In this document: piece by piece, positions 32,443 to 41,365 of the stretch
Position numbering within the stretch: the first letter of the stretch is position 1
How the letters are laid out: every line of letters begins with the position of its first letter
NCBI GenBank assembly: GCA_052145115.1
Contig: JBKQPG010000035.1
Location: 36,257 to 100,256 of the forward strand
From: CAIVVT01 sp052145115
GTDB lineage: Bacteria > Acidobacteriota > Terriglobia > Bryobacterales > Bryobacteraceae
DNA: 64,000 nucleotides
Direction: 5' to 3'
The notes under the pieces: generated by a model
Database searches by the model: none
What the model was told of the DNA's origin: nothing
The model's input: only the letters and a program-made list of their open reading frames with translations
Made by a program: the position numbers and the translations under genes

Positions 32443-35003
32443 GATTCGCCGCTCCATGGTTGCTGGCCGGGCGGATCGCCCGCCGCGAGGCACGGGCCTC
32501 CGCTCCAAAATTCCTGTTCGCCATTCTGGGCGTGGCCGCGGGCGTGGGAGCTCTGACCGGAGTGCGCGGCTTCGCCGACGCGTTCCAGGAAGAGCTGCGT
32601 CGCCAGGCGCGCACCCTGATGGCCGCCGACGTGAGCGTGCGCCAGTTCATGGCGCTGACGCCCGCTCAAGCTGAGTGCCTCGACGGCTACGTGCGGCGCG
32701 GCGTGCAACTCACCCGCATCACCGAGACCGTTTCCATGATGGGCGCCGCGGGCGGAGTGCCGGTGCTGGTTTCCGTGAAGGCCGTCGACCCGGCGGTGTA
32801 TCCCTTCTACGGCCAGGTGGTACTCGATCCGAATAGGCCATTGAAGGACGCGCTCGACGCGCAAAGCCTGGCCGTTTCCGACGACCTGCTGGTGCGGCTG
32901 AACGTGCAGACGGGCTCGACGGTCAAGCTGGGCGCGGCCGAATTCCGCCTCGCCGGCACGGTGGTCCGCGAACCGGACCGCATGACCGGCAGCCTGAACA
33001 TCGGGCCGCGCGTGCTGATCAGCCGCGCCGGCCTGGAGCGCACCGGCCTGCTGACCTTCGGCAGCCGGGCCTCGCAGCGCTTCCTGTTCCGGTTGCCGCC
33101 GCCGGGCTCGCCCGGGGGTGTGAATCTGGACGCCATGCGGGACGATCTGAAGCGCGTCTTCCCCGAAGCGATGATCGCCGATTACCGCGAGTCCCACCCG
33201 GCCATCCGGCGCGCGCTGGAGCGCTCGGCGACGTTCCTCAGCCTGGTCAGCCTGATCGCGCTGGTGGTCGGCGCGCTGGGCGTGGCGACCGCGATTCATG
33301 CGCACATGCAGCAGCGCCTGGACTCGATCGCGATCATGAAATGCCTGGGCGCGCGCAGTTCGCAGATCATCGTCATCTACACGCTCCAGGCCGCGCTGCT
33401 GGGGCTCGCCGGCGGCCTCGCCGGGATTGCCGTAGGCTTCGGCGTGCAGCGCCTGATGCCGCTCCTGCTGGCCAGGTTCTTTCTCTTTGAACACGCCCTC
33501 GCCTGGAGCCCGGCCTTCGCCCTGCAGGGTATCGGCGTGGGTTTGCTGGTCTCGCTGCTGTTCACCATTCCACCGCTGCTTTCGATTCGCGACGTGAAGC
33601 CGGCGCTGATCTTCCGGCGCGAGATGGCCGAGGTTCGGCCCACGCTGGCCGTGCGCCTGCACCGCGCCGCGCCGGCCTTTCTCGCCGGGCTGGTGATTCT
33701 CGCGGGCCTAGGTCTCATCGCCGGCTGGCTGGCCGAGTCGCTACAGATGGGCGCGTACTTCGTGGGAGGCATCGTGGTCAGCCTGCTGGCGCTGGCCGCC
33801 GCGGCGTGGGCGCTGCTGCGCGCGTTGCGCTGGCTGGTGCAGAAGGCGCCGGTACGCTGGCCGGTCGAGTGGCGGCAGGGCATGGCCAACCTGTATCGCC
33901 CCGGCAATCACGCCCCGTCCGTGCTGGTCGCGCTGGGCCTCGGCGTGACCTTCACGCTGAGCGTCTACCTGCTGCAGAAATCGATTATCCACGAGGTGTC
34001 GCGCGCCGCGCCGCCGGGCGCGCCCAACGTCATCCTGATCAACATCACCGAACGCGAGCACGAGGGCCTGCGGAAACTGCTCGAAGGCTGGCCCGGACTC
34101 AAGGGCAAGCCGGCCATCGAGCCGCTCGTGGCCGTGCGGCTGGTGGCCATTGACGGCCGGCCAGTCAAGGACCTGAAGCTGGAGGGCTTTGCGCGCCGTT
34201 TCCAATCCACGCGCGAGGTCACCTGGGCCGATGCGCCGCCCGCGGATCTGCGCGCGCTGGGCGGCGCGTGGTGGAAAGCGGGCGAGGCGTCGCCGCAAGT
34301 CGCCGTCGTCGAGGAGATGGCCACGGCGCTGAAACTGAAGCCCGGCCAGCGCCTCACGTGGACCGCCATCGGCCGCGAATTCGAGACTCCGATTGCCGCC
34401 GTGTTCCGCCAGCGCGCGGTGCGCGCCGGCCAGCAGGTCGAGATGCTCTTCAACCGGCCGGCCCTGGCCGGCCTGCCGGTGCAGTACATCGGGCTGGTGC
34501 GGCTGCCGGGCAACCAGGTCGCAGCGCTGCAGAGGAAGGCCTATGAGCTGTTCCCGACCGTGACGGTCATCAATAGCGCCGATTTGCTCAACCTGGTGCA
34601 GGAGGTGATCGACCAGGTGGCGCTGGTCATCCGTTTCATCGCCGCCTTTGCCATTCTCGCCGGGGCCATCATTCTCGCCTCCACCGTCGCCGGCACGCGT
34701 TTCCGCCGCATCCGCGAAACGGCCGTGCTGAAGACCCTGGGCGCCAGGCGCCTGCGGCTGGCCGGCATCTTCTCGGTCGAGTTCCTGATCCTGGGCCTCG
34801 TTGCAGGCGCGCTGGGGAGCGTGCTGGCGACGCTGTTTTCGCGGCTGCTGCTCAATCGTCTGCTGGACGCCGAGTTCCAGGTCGAATGGCCGCCCCTGCT
34901 CATCACTACCGCGCTGGCGGCGCTGCTCGCCGTAGGCGCGGGCTGGCTGGCCAGCCTGCGGATCCTGTCGCAGAAGCCGCTGGAGGTGCTGCGCGATGAA
35001 TAG
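32439..35003 (+). CDS. ybbP: ABC transporter permease, YbbP/FtsX type
   Basis: An 854-residue inner-membrane protein with two FtsX-like four-helix modules separated by periplasmic domains. TM1 is at about residue 20-40. A first MacB-like periplasmic domain covers roughly 50-250. Helices near 265-400 include LSLVSLIALVVGALGVATAI and IKCLGARSSQI-type loops (IMKCLGARSSQ). A second block runs from about 490 to the C-terminus with the FtsX motif RRIRETAVLKTLGARRLRL. This duplicated layout and length match E. coli YbbP (about 800 residues). It is cotranscribed with the ATPase (4-nt overlap). Divergent tesA suggests a shared lipid-related process. Confidence 0.88.
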   Translation: MRFAAPWLLAGRIARREARASAPKFLFAILGVAAGVGALTGVRGFADAFQEELRRQARTLMAADVSVRQFMALTPAQAECLDGYVRRGVQLTRITETVSMMGAAGGVPVLVSVKAVDPAVYPFYGQVVLDPNRPLKDALDAQSLAVSDDLLVRLNVQTGSTVKLGAAEFRLAGTVVREPDRMTGSLNIGPRVLISRAGLERTGLLTFGSRASQRFLFRLPPPGSPGGVNLDAMRDDLKRVFPEAMIADYRESHPAIRRALERSATFLSLVSLIALVVGALGVATAIHAHMQQRLDSIAIMKCLGARSSQIIVIYTLQAALLGLAGGLAGIAVGFGVQRLMPLLLARFFLFEHALAWSPAFALQGIGVGLLVSLLFTIPPLLSIRDVKPALIFRREMAEVRPTLAVRLHRAAPAFLAGLVILAGLGLIAGWLAESLQMGAYFVGGIVVSLLALAAAAWALLRALRWLVQKAPVRWPVEWRQGMANLYRPGNHAPSVLVALGLGVTFTLSVYLLQKSIIHEVSRAAPPGAPNVILINITEREHEGLRKLLEGWPGLKGKPAIEPLVAVRLVAIDGRPVKDLKLEGFARRFQSTREVTWADAPPADLRALGGAWWKAGEASPQVAVVEEMATALKLKPGQRLTWTAIGREFETPIAAVFRQRAVRAGQQVEMLFNRPALAGLPVQYIGLVRLPGNQVAALQRKAYELFPTVTVINSADLLNLVQEVIDQVALVIRFIAAFAILAGAIILASTVAGTRFRRIRETAVLKTLGARRLRLAGIFSVEFLILGLVAGALGSVLATLFSRLLLNRLLDAEFQVEWPPLLITTALAALLAVGAGWLASLRILSQKPLEVLRDE

Positions 35004-35159
35004 CCGGCAGCGGATGAACGGGGTGCCGGACCCCGCCCAAACCCGCGTCTGGAGCCCTTCCCCGGACCCGGATGCCGCCGAACGCCTGTAAAATCGGCCT
35101 TCCGGTGGTCAGAAACGCGAAAAAAGCTGAAAAAACGGGCCTTTAAGGGCATTCTCCCC

Positions 35160-35189
35160 TTGCTATCGCGCGCGCGCATCCCGTATTAT
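35160..35189 (+). promoter_or_regulatory. sigma-70-like promoter of HU gene
   Basis: TTGCTA (35160-35165) and TATTAT (35184-35189) are separated by 18 nt of alternating GC sequence. Transcription would begin near 35196, leaving a leader of about 125 nt before the HU ATG. The rest of the 317-bp gap (35004-35320) shows nothing else identifiable. This is the only well-formed -35/-10 pair I found in the window. Confidence 0.6.
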
Positions 35190-35320
35190 TGAGACCGGAC
35201 GTACTTCCGACAAAAGCGGAAGTTCTTGTTTAAATCGATCTGTTCGCGTGTTGTTTGGGCGGTTCGCCGGCCTGGACGGGCGCGGACCGAGCCAGTGGGA
35301 GAAACAGCGAAGGAGACGTT

Positions 35321-35632
35321 ATGGCCGAAGTTAAGAAGATGACCCAAACTCAACTCATTACTGAACTCGCCGAAGCCGCTCAGATTTCCAAGAAGCAGGC
35401 CAAAGCATTCCTCGACAAACTCGCCGACCTGGCGAAGAACGAGACCAAAAAGAACGCCCTGTTCGTGCTGCCCGGCATCGGCCGGCTCGTCCGCCAGGAG
35501 CGCAAGGCGCGCATCGGGCGCAACCCCGCCACCGGTGAGAAGATCAAGATCGCGGCCAAGAAGGTGGTCAAGTTCCGTGTCGCCAAGGTCCTGAAGGACG
35601 CCATCGTTCCGCCCAAAAAGCCGAAGGCCTAG
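35321..35632 (+). CDS. HU-family DNA-binding protein
   Basis: A 103-residue nucleoid protein. The HU/IHF fold is clear: TQTQLITELAEAAQISKKQAKAFLDKL forms the helical dimerisation part. ALFVLPGIGRLVRQERKARIGRNPATGEKI contains the beta-arm signature RxGRNPxTGE. KKVVKFRVAKVLKDA ends the core, and a Lys/Pro tail follows. It bends and compacts DNA as a dimer. ATG at 35321 follows AAGGAG at 7 nt. It is monocistronic, with its own promoter and a hairpin after the stop. Confidence 0.93.
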   Translation: MAEVKKMTQTQLITELAEAAQISKKQAKAFLDKLADLAKNETKKNALFVLPGIGRLVRQERKARIGRNPATGEKIKIAAKKVVKFRVAKVLKDAIVPPKKPKA

Positions 35633-35673
35633 ACGCGTCCTTCGCATTGCCCGCACCGGAAGTTGAAATGCAA

Positions 35674-35699
35674 AGCCCCGCGGCTTGCGCCGCGGGGCT
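35674..35699. terminator. bidirectional hairpin terminator between HU gene and tatA
   Basis: A perfect 11-bp stem (AGCCCCGCGGC / GCCGCGGGGCT) with a 4-nt loop lies between the two converging genes. On the minus strand it is followed by TTGCATTTC, a moderate T-rich tail serving tatA. On the plus strand it lies about 40 nt after the HU stop, with no T-run. Confidence 0.65.
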
Positions 35700-35746
35700 C
35701 TAATGACTTGCGGGAGCGGAACGGTGCCAAAACTCAGAACGAGCGA

Positions 35747-35908
35747 TCAGACCTTTTTCCCTGGATCTTGCTGGGAAGAGCTGCTCTGATCGCCCTTGAA
35801 CACGTCCTTGAAACTCTTGATCCCTTCGCCCAGACCCTTGCCCAGGTCGGGGATCTTCTTCGAACCGAACACAATCAACAGGATGATCACGATGACGACC
35901 CACTTCAT
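35747..35908 (-). CDS. tatA: Sec-independent protein translocase subunit TatA (short form)
   Basis: A 53-residue protein too short for many ORF finders. It has one N-terminal transmembrane helix (about residues 3-14), the FG hinge at 14-15, then the amphipathic helix with KKIPDLGKGLGEGIKSFKD and a polar Ser/Gln-rich tail ending KKV. The F-G-x-K-K-x-P-x-L-G-K-G pattern is diagnostic of TatA/E. The residues before the helix are shorter than usual (MKWVV), and the polar residue normally near position 8 is absent. An in-frame stop ten codons upstream with no alternative start codon confirms this ATG. AGGA lies 8 nt upstream. It would form the Tat pore needed by the Tat-leader proteins in this window; tatBC are not nearby. 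Confidence 0.85.
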   Translation of the reverse strand: MKWVVIVIILLIVFGSKKIPDLGKGLGEGIKSFKDVFKGDQSSSSQQDPGKKV

Positions 35909-36075
35909 GCGGCTAGTCCTGTCGTGTGTGCGGCCTCAGCCATGAGATCAAACCTGATCCTCCCATAGTTTAGAGTCCGTCAGCGCCGCGCGTCAAGCAA
36001 TCCTTTTGCCGCCGGACTGCGTCGGTCGCGAATTGAGAAAGGCTGCGCGCGCCGGCCACTGCCTCCAATAGGGCC

Positions 36076-38604
36076 ATGCGCGACCCTCTTGTTCTACCTT
36101 TCTTCGCCTTCGCGGCGGGCGTTGTTGCCGCCCGGGTAGGCGGAATCGCGCCGCGCGAGGCGGCCGGGGCATGCGTCGCCTTCGCCCTGCTCGCGCTGCT
36201 CAGCCGAATCTACTGCCGGCGCCGCTTCCTGGCGGTTCCGATTCTGGCCCTCCTGGCCGGACTGGGCGCCCTCGATCTGGGGCTTCAGACGCACAACCCG
36301 CCCATTCCCGCGCCGCTGGAGCCAGGCGGCGTACAGGCCATACAGGGCTGCCTGATGCAAAACGGCGATTACCGCGACGGCCTGCTGCGGCTGCGGCTGG
36401 CGCTACGGCCTGGCGCCGGCGTCTACGCCACCGTGGCGCCCGAGCGGGATACACCCCTGCCGCCGCTTCCACTGGCCGGGACGCGGGTCGCGCTGGAGGG
36501 GAAGGTTCGGGCCCCGCGCGCCTATCGCAATCCCGGCTCGTTCGACTTCGGGGATTACCTGGCGCGCCAGGACATCTTCTGGACCCTTTCGGCCAAGGCC
36601 TCCGCCTACCGCGTTTTGCCGGGGAGTTGCGGTCCGGCCTGGCGCGCGCTGCTGGGGCGCGTGCGGCAAAACGGCCTGGACGCCCTGGACCGCCTGTACG
36701 CCGGCGACGACTACGCGCGCGGCATGATGCGCGGCCTGCTGCTGGGCGACAGTTCGGGCATCCGCGACGTGTGGACCCGGGACTGGCGCCGCACCGGCAC
36801 CTATCATGCACTGGTGATCTCGGGCAGCCAGATCACCTTCGTCACCATGCTGGCATTGCTATGGCTGCGGGTGGCGCGGACCGGGGAGCGGCAGTTGCTG
36901 GTGCTGGCCGCCGCGCTGGGCTGGGGCTACGCCCTGCTGTGCGGGGGCAACGCGCCCGTGCTGCGCGCCGCGGCGGGCTTCACGCTGTACGCCTGTTCGC
37001 GGCTGCTGTACCGCCGGACGCGGTTGGTCAACCTGCTGGCCGCCGCAGCGCTGGCCTTTCTGATCTGCGCACCCGACGAGTTGTTTGACGCCAGTTTCCA
37101 GTTGACATTCCTGTCGGTGGCGGCCGTCGGCGCCATGGCGGATCCGTTGACGCGGCGCTGGCTGACGCCCTGGCGCACGGCCTTCACGACGCTGGCCCGG
37201 AAGAACGTCGAACCGCACCTGGAGCCGCGGGCGGCTTCCATTCGCGCGGAGTTGCTGCTCGTGGGGGCAACCATTGCGGCGCTGCTGCGCTGCCCCGCCG
37301 CGTGGACCGTGCGCGTCCTCGCGGCCGTTGGCGTCCTGGTTCTGCGCTGCCTGCAGTTGATGCTGCTTTCGGCCTGCGTGCAGTGGATGCTTGCCATCCC
37401 GATGATCATCTACTTCCACCGCCTCTCGATTTCCGGATTGACGGCCAATATCATCGTCATCCCGCTGGTCTCGCTGGCCATTCCGTTCGGCTTCGCGGCC
37501 ATCGCCACGCACTGGCATTTCCTGGCCGTGATCGCGCTGTGGATGCTGCGAGGCGCGCAATGGACCGCCACGCTGCACGCCCGGTGGGAGCCCAAGTTGC
37601 GCGTACCGGACCCGCCGCTGGCCGCTCTGGTTCTGTTTTTCGCCCTCCTGGCCTGCTTCTGCGCCGCCTTGAAGCGCCACTCGGGATGGACGTTGCCCGC
37701 CGCCGCGGCCTCACTCTCAGTGCTGGCGCTGATCGTCGTGCATCCCTTCCCCTCCGACCTCAAGCCGGGCGTGCTGGAGGTGGCAATGATCGACGTCGGC
37801 CAGGGCGACAGCATTCTGCTCGGGCTGCCCTCAGGCGGGGCAGCGCTGGTCGACACCGGCGGCATCCTGAGCTTCGGCAAGGCGCGGCCGCGCGACTCGG
37901 GCTTCGACATTGGCGAGGATGTCGTTTCGCCTTACCTATGGCGGCGCGGCCTGAGCCGCCTGGATGTGCTGATGATCAGCCACGCCCACGCCGATCATGC
38001 CGGCGGCGCTCCGGCCATTATCGAGAACTTTCACCCGCGCGAGGTGTGGGGCGCTTTTGACCTGGACGATCGCGACTGGCGGCGGCTGGAGGGGCTGGCG
38101 CGCGCCGCCGGCTGCCGCGTGCGCAGCCTGCATCGCGGCGGCGTCTTCGACTCGGGCGGCCTGCATTGGGAGGTGCTCGCTCCGCTGCCCAATATGCGCA
38201 AGCGCGACCTCAATGAGGCTTCGCTGGTGGTGCGCGCGGCCTACGGACGTCACTCGCTGTTGCTGACCGGCGACATGGACCGGCGCACCGAAGCGCTGCT
38301 GCTGGAGGCCGGCTACAACCAGCGCGTGGACATCCTCAAAGTGGCGCACCATGGCAGCAAGAACGCCTCGCTGCCGCGCTTTCTGGACGTGCTGAAGCCC
38401 GGGCTGGCGATGGTCTCGGCGGGTTTCGAGAACAATTACGGCCACCCCAATCCGGTGACCCTGGAGTCGCTCGGGCAGCGCCACGCGGTGCTGCTGCGGA
38501 CCGATTTGCAGGGCCTGGTCGTGGCGCGCAGCAACGCGCGGTATCTCGAAGTGGAGGGACATCCCGAAGGCTTTGCCCTGCCGCCGGTCTGGGAAGACTA
38601 CTAA
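36076..38604 (+). CDS. comEC: ComEC/Rec2 DNA-uptake channel protein
   Basis: An 842-residue polytopic membrane protein. The N-terminal part has helices at about 5-75 and an OB-like DUF4131 domain (about 95-180; GTRVALEGKVRAPRAYRNPGSFD). The Competence domain (about 215-500) includes RGLLLGDSSGIRDVWTRDWRRTGTYHALVISGSQITF. A C-terminal metallo-beta-lactamase-fold domain (about 575-825) has the metal motif HAHADHAGG near residue 636 and VAHHGSKNASLP near 755. ComEC moves single-stranded DNA across the inner membrane during natural transformation. The start has TCCAAT exactly 6 nt upstream and no Shine-Dalgarno. Other com genes are not in the window. Confidence 0.93.
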   Translation: MRDPLVLPFFAFAAGVVAARVGGIAPREAAGACVAFALLALLSRIYCRRRFLAVPILALLAGLGALDLGLQTHNPPIPAPLEPGGVQAIQGCLMQNGDYRDGLLRLRLALRPGAGVYATVAPERDTPLPPLPLAGTRVALEGKVRAPRAYRNPGSFDFGDYLARQDIFWTLSAKASAYRVLPGSCGPAWRALLGRVRQNGLDALDRLYAGDDYARGMMRGLLLGDSSGIRDVWTRDWRRTGTYHALVISGSQITFVTMLALLWLRVARTGERQLLVLAAALGWGYALLCGGNAPVLRAAAGFTLYACSRLLYRRTRLVNLLAAAALAFLICAPDELFDASFQLTFLSVAAVGAMADPLTRRWLTPWRTAFTTLARKNVEPHLEPRAASIRAELLLVGATIAALLRCPAAWTVRVLAAVGVLVLRCLQLMLLSACVQWMLAIPMIIYFHRLSISGLTANIIVIPLVSLAIPFGFAAIATHWHFLAVIALWMLRGAQWTATLHARWEPKLRVPDPPLAALVLFFALLACFCAALKRHSGWTLPAAAASLSVLALIVVHPFPSDLKPGVLEVAMIDVGQGDSILLGLPSGGAALVDTGGILSFGKARPRDSGFDIGEDVVSPYLWRRGLSRLDVLMISHAHADHAGGAPAIIENFHPREVWGAFDLDDRDWRRLEGLARAAGCRVRSLHRGGVFDSGGLHWEVLAPLPNMRKRDLNEASLVVRAAYGRHSLLLTGDMDRRTEALLLEAGYNQRVDILKVAHHGSKNASLPRFLDVLKPGLAMVSAGFENNYGHPNPVTLESLGQRHAVLLRTDLQGLVVARSNARYLEVEGHPEGFALPPVWEDY

Positions 38605-38760
38605 GCGCGCAATCCCCGCCGCGTGTCGCGGGAGCGGGGAAAACAACACCACGACAGCGTGCATTCACCGTATCGAGTGAACCCGGATTCATCGAATTCA
38701 ACGGAGGATTGAAGATCGACAGCCCGGTGCTGAACGTCGTTCGGCACGAGTAAACCGGAC

Positions 38761-39288
38761 TCAGGCGGAGTCACGGCTAGAGAGCCAGGAGCGGACGGCG
38801 TCTTCGAGTGAGCCGTTGACAGGCATTTGGACGGCCGGGACGCCGGCGCGACGGGCGGCTTCGAGGTCGGAGGGGGAGTCGCCGACGAGGACGCAATCGC
38901 GGGGGACGAGAGCGGGGAAATCGCGGAAGGCCTGGAGCAGGAGGCCGGGGGCGGGCTTGCGGCAGTCGCACTGGCCGCGGTCGTGGGGGCAGAAATAGAC
39001 GGCGTCGAGGGACAGTCCCGCGGCCGCCAGAAGGCGCTCCATCTTGGCGTGGATCGCGGCGAGTCCCTCCAGGCTCAGCCGTCTCAGCGCCACGGCGCGC
39101 TGATTGGTGACCACGATCAGCCGGAACCCGCGCAGGGCGAGCAGCGCCAGTCCGGGCAGCGCCCCAGGCAGCAGCTCAAACTCGTCCGGTGACGTAATGT
39201 GGGCGCCTTCCAGGGCCTTGCGGTTGATGACACCGTCGCGATCGAGAAACGCTGCGCGGTGCTGCTGATTGGGGCTCTCAGCGGGCAT
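38761..39288 (-). CDS. gmhB: D-glycero-D-manno-heptose 1,7-bisphosphate phosphatase-like HAD hydrolase
   Basis: A 175-residue HAD-superfamily phosphatase. Motif I FLDRDGVIN (Asp16, Asp18), motif II IVVTNQ, the Lys of motif III in CRKPAPG, and motif IV VGDSPSDLEAA are present. The zinc-binding loop CPHDRGQCDC is characteristic of the GmhB subgroup. It would remove the C7 phosphate of heptose bisphosphate for lipopolysaccharide core heptose, or act on histidinol phosphate in related enzymes. ATG at 39288 has TAGAAT 8 nt upstream and no Shine-Dalgarno. A longer GTG reading to 39342 adds a non-homologous N-terminus. Other heptose genes are not adjacent. Confidence 0.87.
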   Translation of the reverse strand: MPAESPNQQHRAAFLDRDGVINRKALEGAHITSPDEFELLPGALPGLALLALRGFRLIVVTNQRAVALRRLSLEGLAAIHAKMERLLAAAGLSLDAVYFCPHDRGQCDCRKPAPGLLLQAFRDFPALVPRDCVLVGDSPSDLEAARRAGVPAVQMPVNGSLEDAVRSWLSSRDSA

Positions 39289-39363
39289 GAAGGACCATTC
39301 TAGTGGGGCGGCATCGAGGCGCGCGATGCGATGCGCCATCACCCGCGGCGCGAATGGATGTGC

Positions 39364-39762
39364 CTAGGGTTTCCGCCGTGCCATAATTTCGTAAACCGGC
39401 TTGTTGTCCGCGAAGACCCGCCACTCCAGCACCAGGCCACCGCTAATCACCGCCTCCCAGGCGGCCGGTGTGCGCCACGCAACGCCGTCGATGGTTCCGC
39501 CCGCCTCGCCCACAGCCAATACCATCCCGCGTGCCGCGACGCACTCTCGGACCTGCATCCAATAGTCCGGGCAGATCGCGAAATAGCCCCGCCAGCCGGC
39601 CTGCATCGCGGCAGCGCCCTGCATGCGATGGCCCCCCGAATCGACAAACAGATGGTCCGGCGCCATGAGCGCCGCCAGCGCCGCGACACCGTGGCCGTTG
39701 ATTGCGTCGACGAAGCGTTGAAACGTAGCAGCCGGACTCCGGGCGCCGGTTCGGGCGGGCAT
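39364..39762 (-). CDS. SnoaL/NTF2-like small protein
   Basis: A 132-residue cone-fold protein. Features include PAATFQRFVDAINGHGVAALAALMAPDHLFVDSGGH, the usual helix-turn followed by a His/Asp pair. Next is MQGAAAMQAGWRGYFAICPDYWMQV, and a strand-rich C-terminus with GVAWRTPAAWEAVISGGLVLEWRVFADN. Members act as isomerases, cyclases or ligand-binding proteins; the active residues are too variable to predict a reaction. ATG at 39762 lacks a clear ribosome-binding site. An ATG at 39801, with GGGAGG directly before it, would add 13 residues. It is 75 bp upstream of gmhB on the same strand. Confidence 0.7.
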   Translation of the reverse strand: MPARTGARSPAATFQRFVDAINGHGVAALAALMAPDHLFVDSGGHRMQGAAAMQAGWRGYFAICPDYWMQVRECVAARGMVLAVGEAGGTIDGVAWRTPAAWEAVISGGLVLEWRVFADNKPVYEIMARRKP

Positions 39763-39879
39763 GGGTTCATTTTCACACGCAAACGAGGGCCGAGCGCGCA
39801 TGCCTCCCGGGCGCCGCGATAGGCGTTCCACCGCATCGGCGCGGGCCGCGCGGCGGCGAGGACCTACAATGAGTAGAAG

Positions 39880-41358
39880 ATGTCCACCATTGCACCGGGA
39901 CCCGCTAGTGCCGAGAGGATCGCCCGCTACGAACCGGTGATCGGGCTCGAGGTGCATTGCCAACTCTCGACGCGGACGAAGATCTTCTGCGCTTGTCCAA
40001 CGGGGTTCGGAGCGGCGCCGAACACGAACGTCTGCCCGGTGTGCCTGGGGCTCCCCGGGGCGCTGCCGGTGCTGAACATGCATGCGGTGGAACTGGCGAT
40101 CCAGGCGGGACTGTCGCTGAATTGCGGGATTCCCGAGAAATCGGTTTTCGCGCGCAAGAATTACTTCTACCCGGACCTGCCGAAGGGCTACCAGATTTCA
40201 CAGTACGACCGGCCGCTGGCCGAGCACGGATGGCTGGAAGTCGAGGCCGAGGGCCACAGCCGGCGCATCGGCATCACGCGGGTACACATGGAGGACGACG
40301 CGGGCAAGAGCATCCACGACGGGATGCGGGACAGCGACGAGTACACCTACGTCGATCTGAACCGCTGCGGGACGCCGTTGATCGAGATCGTCTCGGATCC
40401 CGATATGCGCACCCCGGAGGAGGCGTTCCAATACCTGACCGCGATGAAACAGGTGCTGCAATACGTGGGCGTGTCGACGTGCGACATGGAGAAGGGCCAC
40501 CTGCGTTGCGACGCCAACGTCAGCGTGCGGCCGCGGGGACAGGAGAAGCTGGGAACGAAGGCGGAGGTCAAGAACCTCAATTCGTTCCGCTTTCTCAAAC
40601 AGGCGCTGGAGTTCGAAATCGGGCGCCAGGTGGCGCTCATCGAGTCGGGCGGGCGGGTGAAGCAGGAGACGCGGCTGTACAACGTGGAGGCGGGCGAGAC
40701 GTTCGCCATGCGCAGCAAGGAGGAAGCGCACGACTACCGCTACTTCCCCGAGCCGGACCTGCTGCCGCTGGAGATTTCGCGCCACTGGCTGGCGCGGATT
40801 CGCGACGCCATGCCCGAGCTGCCGGCGGCGCGGCGCAAACGGTTCGTCGAGGGTTACGGGCTGAGCGAATACGACGCGCAGGTGCTGACTGCGACGCGCG
40901 CGCTGGCGGATTTCTATGAGCAGGCGGCGCAGGCGTCGGGCGATCCGAAGCTGGCCGCGAATTGGACCACGGGCGACCTGGCGGCGCTGCTGCGGGCGGA
41001 CCACAAAGAGATCGAGGAGTCGCCAGTCAGCGCCGCGAACCTGGGCGAACTGGTGGCGTTGGTCGTCCGCGGAGAGCTGACGGGCAAGCTGGCCAAAGAA
41101 GTTCTGGCGAAGATGTATCAGACGGGCGAGGCGGCGCGCGTGATCGTCGAGCGCGAGGGCCTGAAGGCGATTTCCGATACGGGCGAGCTGGAACAGATCA
41201 TCGACCGGGTGATCGCCGCGAATCCGAAACAGGTGGAGCAGTATCGCGGAGGAAAGACGACGGTGATGGCGTTCTTCATCGGCCAGGTGATGAAGGCCAC
41301 GCGCGGGCAGGCCGACCCGCCGGCGGCGAATGAGATTCTCAAACGCAAGCTGGGGTAA
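39880..41358 (+). CDS. gatB: aspartyl/glutamyl-tRNA amidotransferase subunit B
   Basis: A 492-residue subunit of the GatCAB complex, which converts misacylated Glu-tRNA(Gln) or Asp-tRNA(Asn) to the correct amide form. The N-terminal cradle domain has YEPVIGLEVHCQLSTRTKIFCACP and NTNVCPVCLGLPGALPVLN with the zinc cysteines. YFYPDLPKGYQISQYDRPLAEHG and GKSIHDG are conserved. The C-terminal YqeY-like helical domain starts near residue 345 and ends GQVMKATRGQADPPAANEILKRKL. TACAAT lies 9 nt upstream of the ATG. gatA and gatC are elsewhere. The DUF2167 gene follows with a 7-bp gap. Confidence 0.95.
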   Translation: MSTIAPGPASAERIARYEPVIGLEVHCQLSTRTKIFCACPTGFGAAPNTNVCPVCLGLPGALPVLNMHAVELAIQAGLSLNCGIPEKSVFARKNYFYPDLPKGYQISQYDRPLAEHGWLEVEAEGHSRRIGITRVHMEDDAGKSIHDGMRDSDEYTYVDLNRCGTPLIEIVSDPDMRTPEEAFQYLTAMKQVLQYVGVSTCDMEKGHLRCDANVSVRPRGQEKLGTKAEVKNLNSFRFLKQALEFEIGRQVALIESGGRVKQETRLYNVEAGETFAMRSKEEAHDYRYFPEPDLLPLEISRHWLARIRDAMPELPAARRKRFVEGYGLSEYDAQVLTATRALADFYEQAAQASGDPKLAANWTTGDLAALLRADHKEIEESPVSAANLGELVALVVRGELTGKLAKEVLAKMYQTGEAARVIVEREGLKAISDTGELEQIIDRVIAANPKQVEQYRGGKTTVMAFFIGQVMKATRGQADPPAANEILKRKLG

Positions 41359-41365
41359 TCTTGGC

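Noticed and set aside
32157..33662. 501-codon minus-strand open frame
   Set aside because: It is antisense to ybbA and ybbP, both clearly coding on the plus strand.
38714..38755. Tiny frame (14 codons) after GGAGG between comEC and gmhB
   Set aside because: The GGAGG is only one base from the TTG and the product is too short to support.
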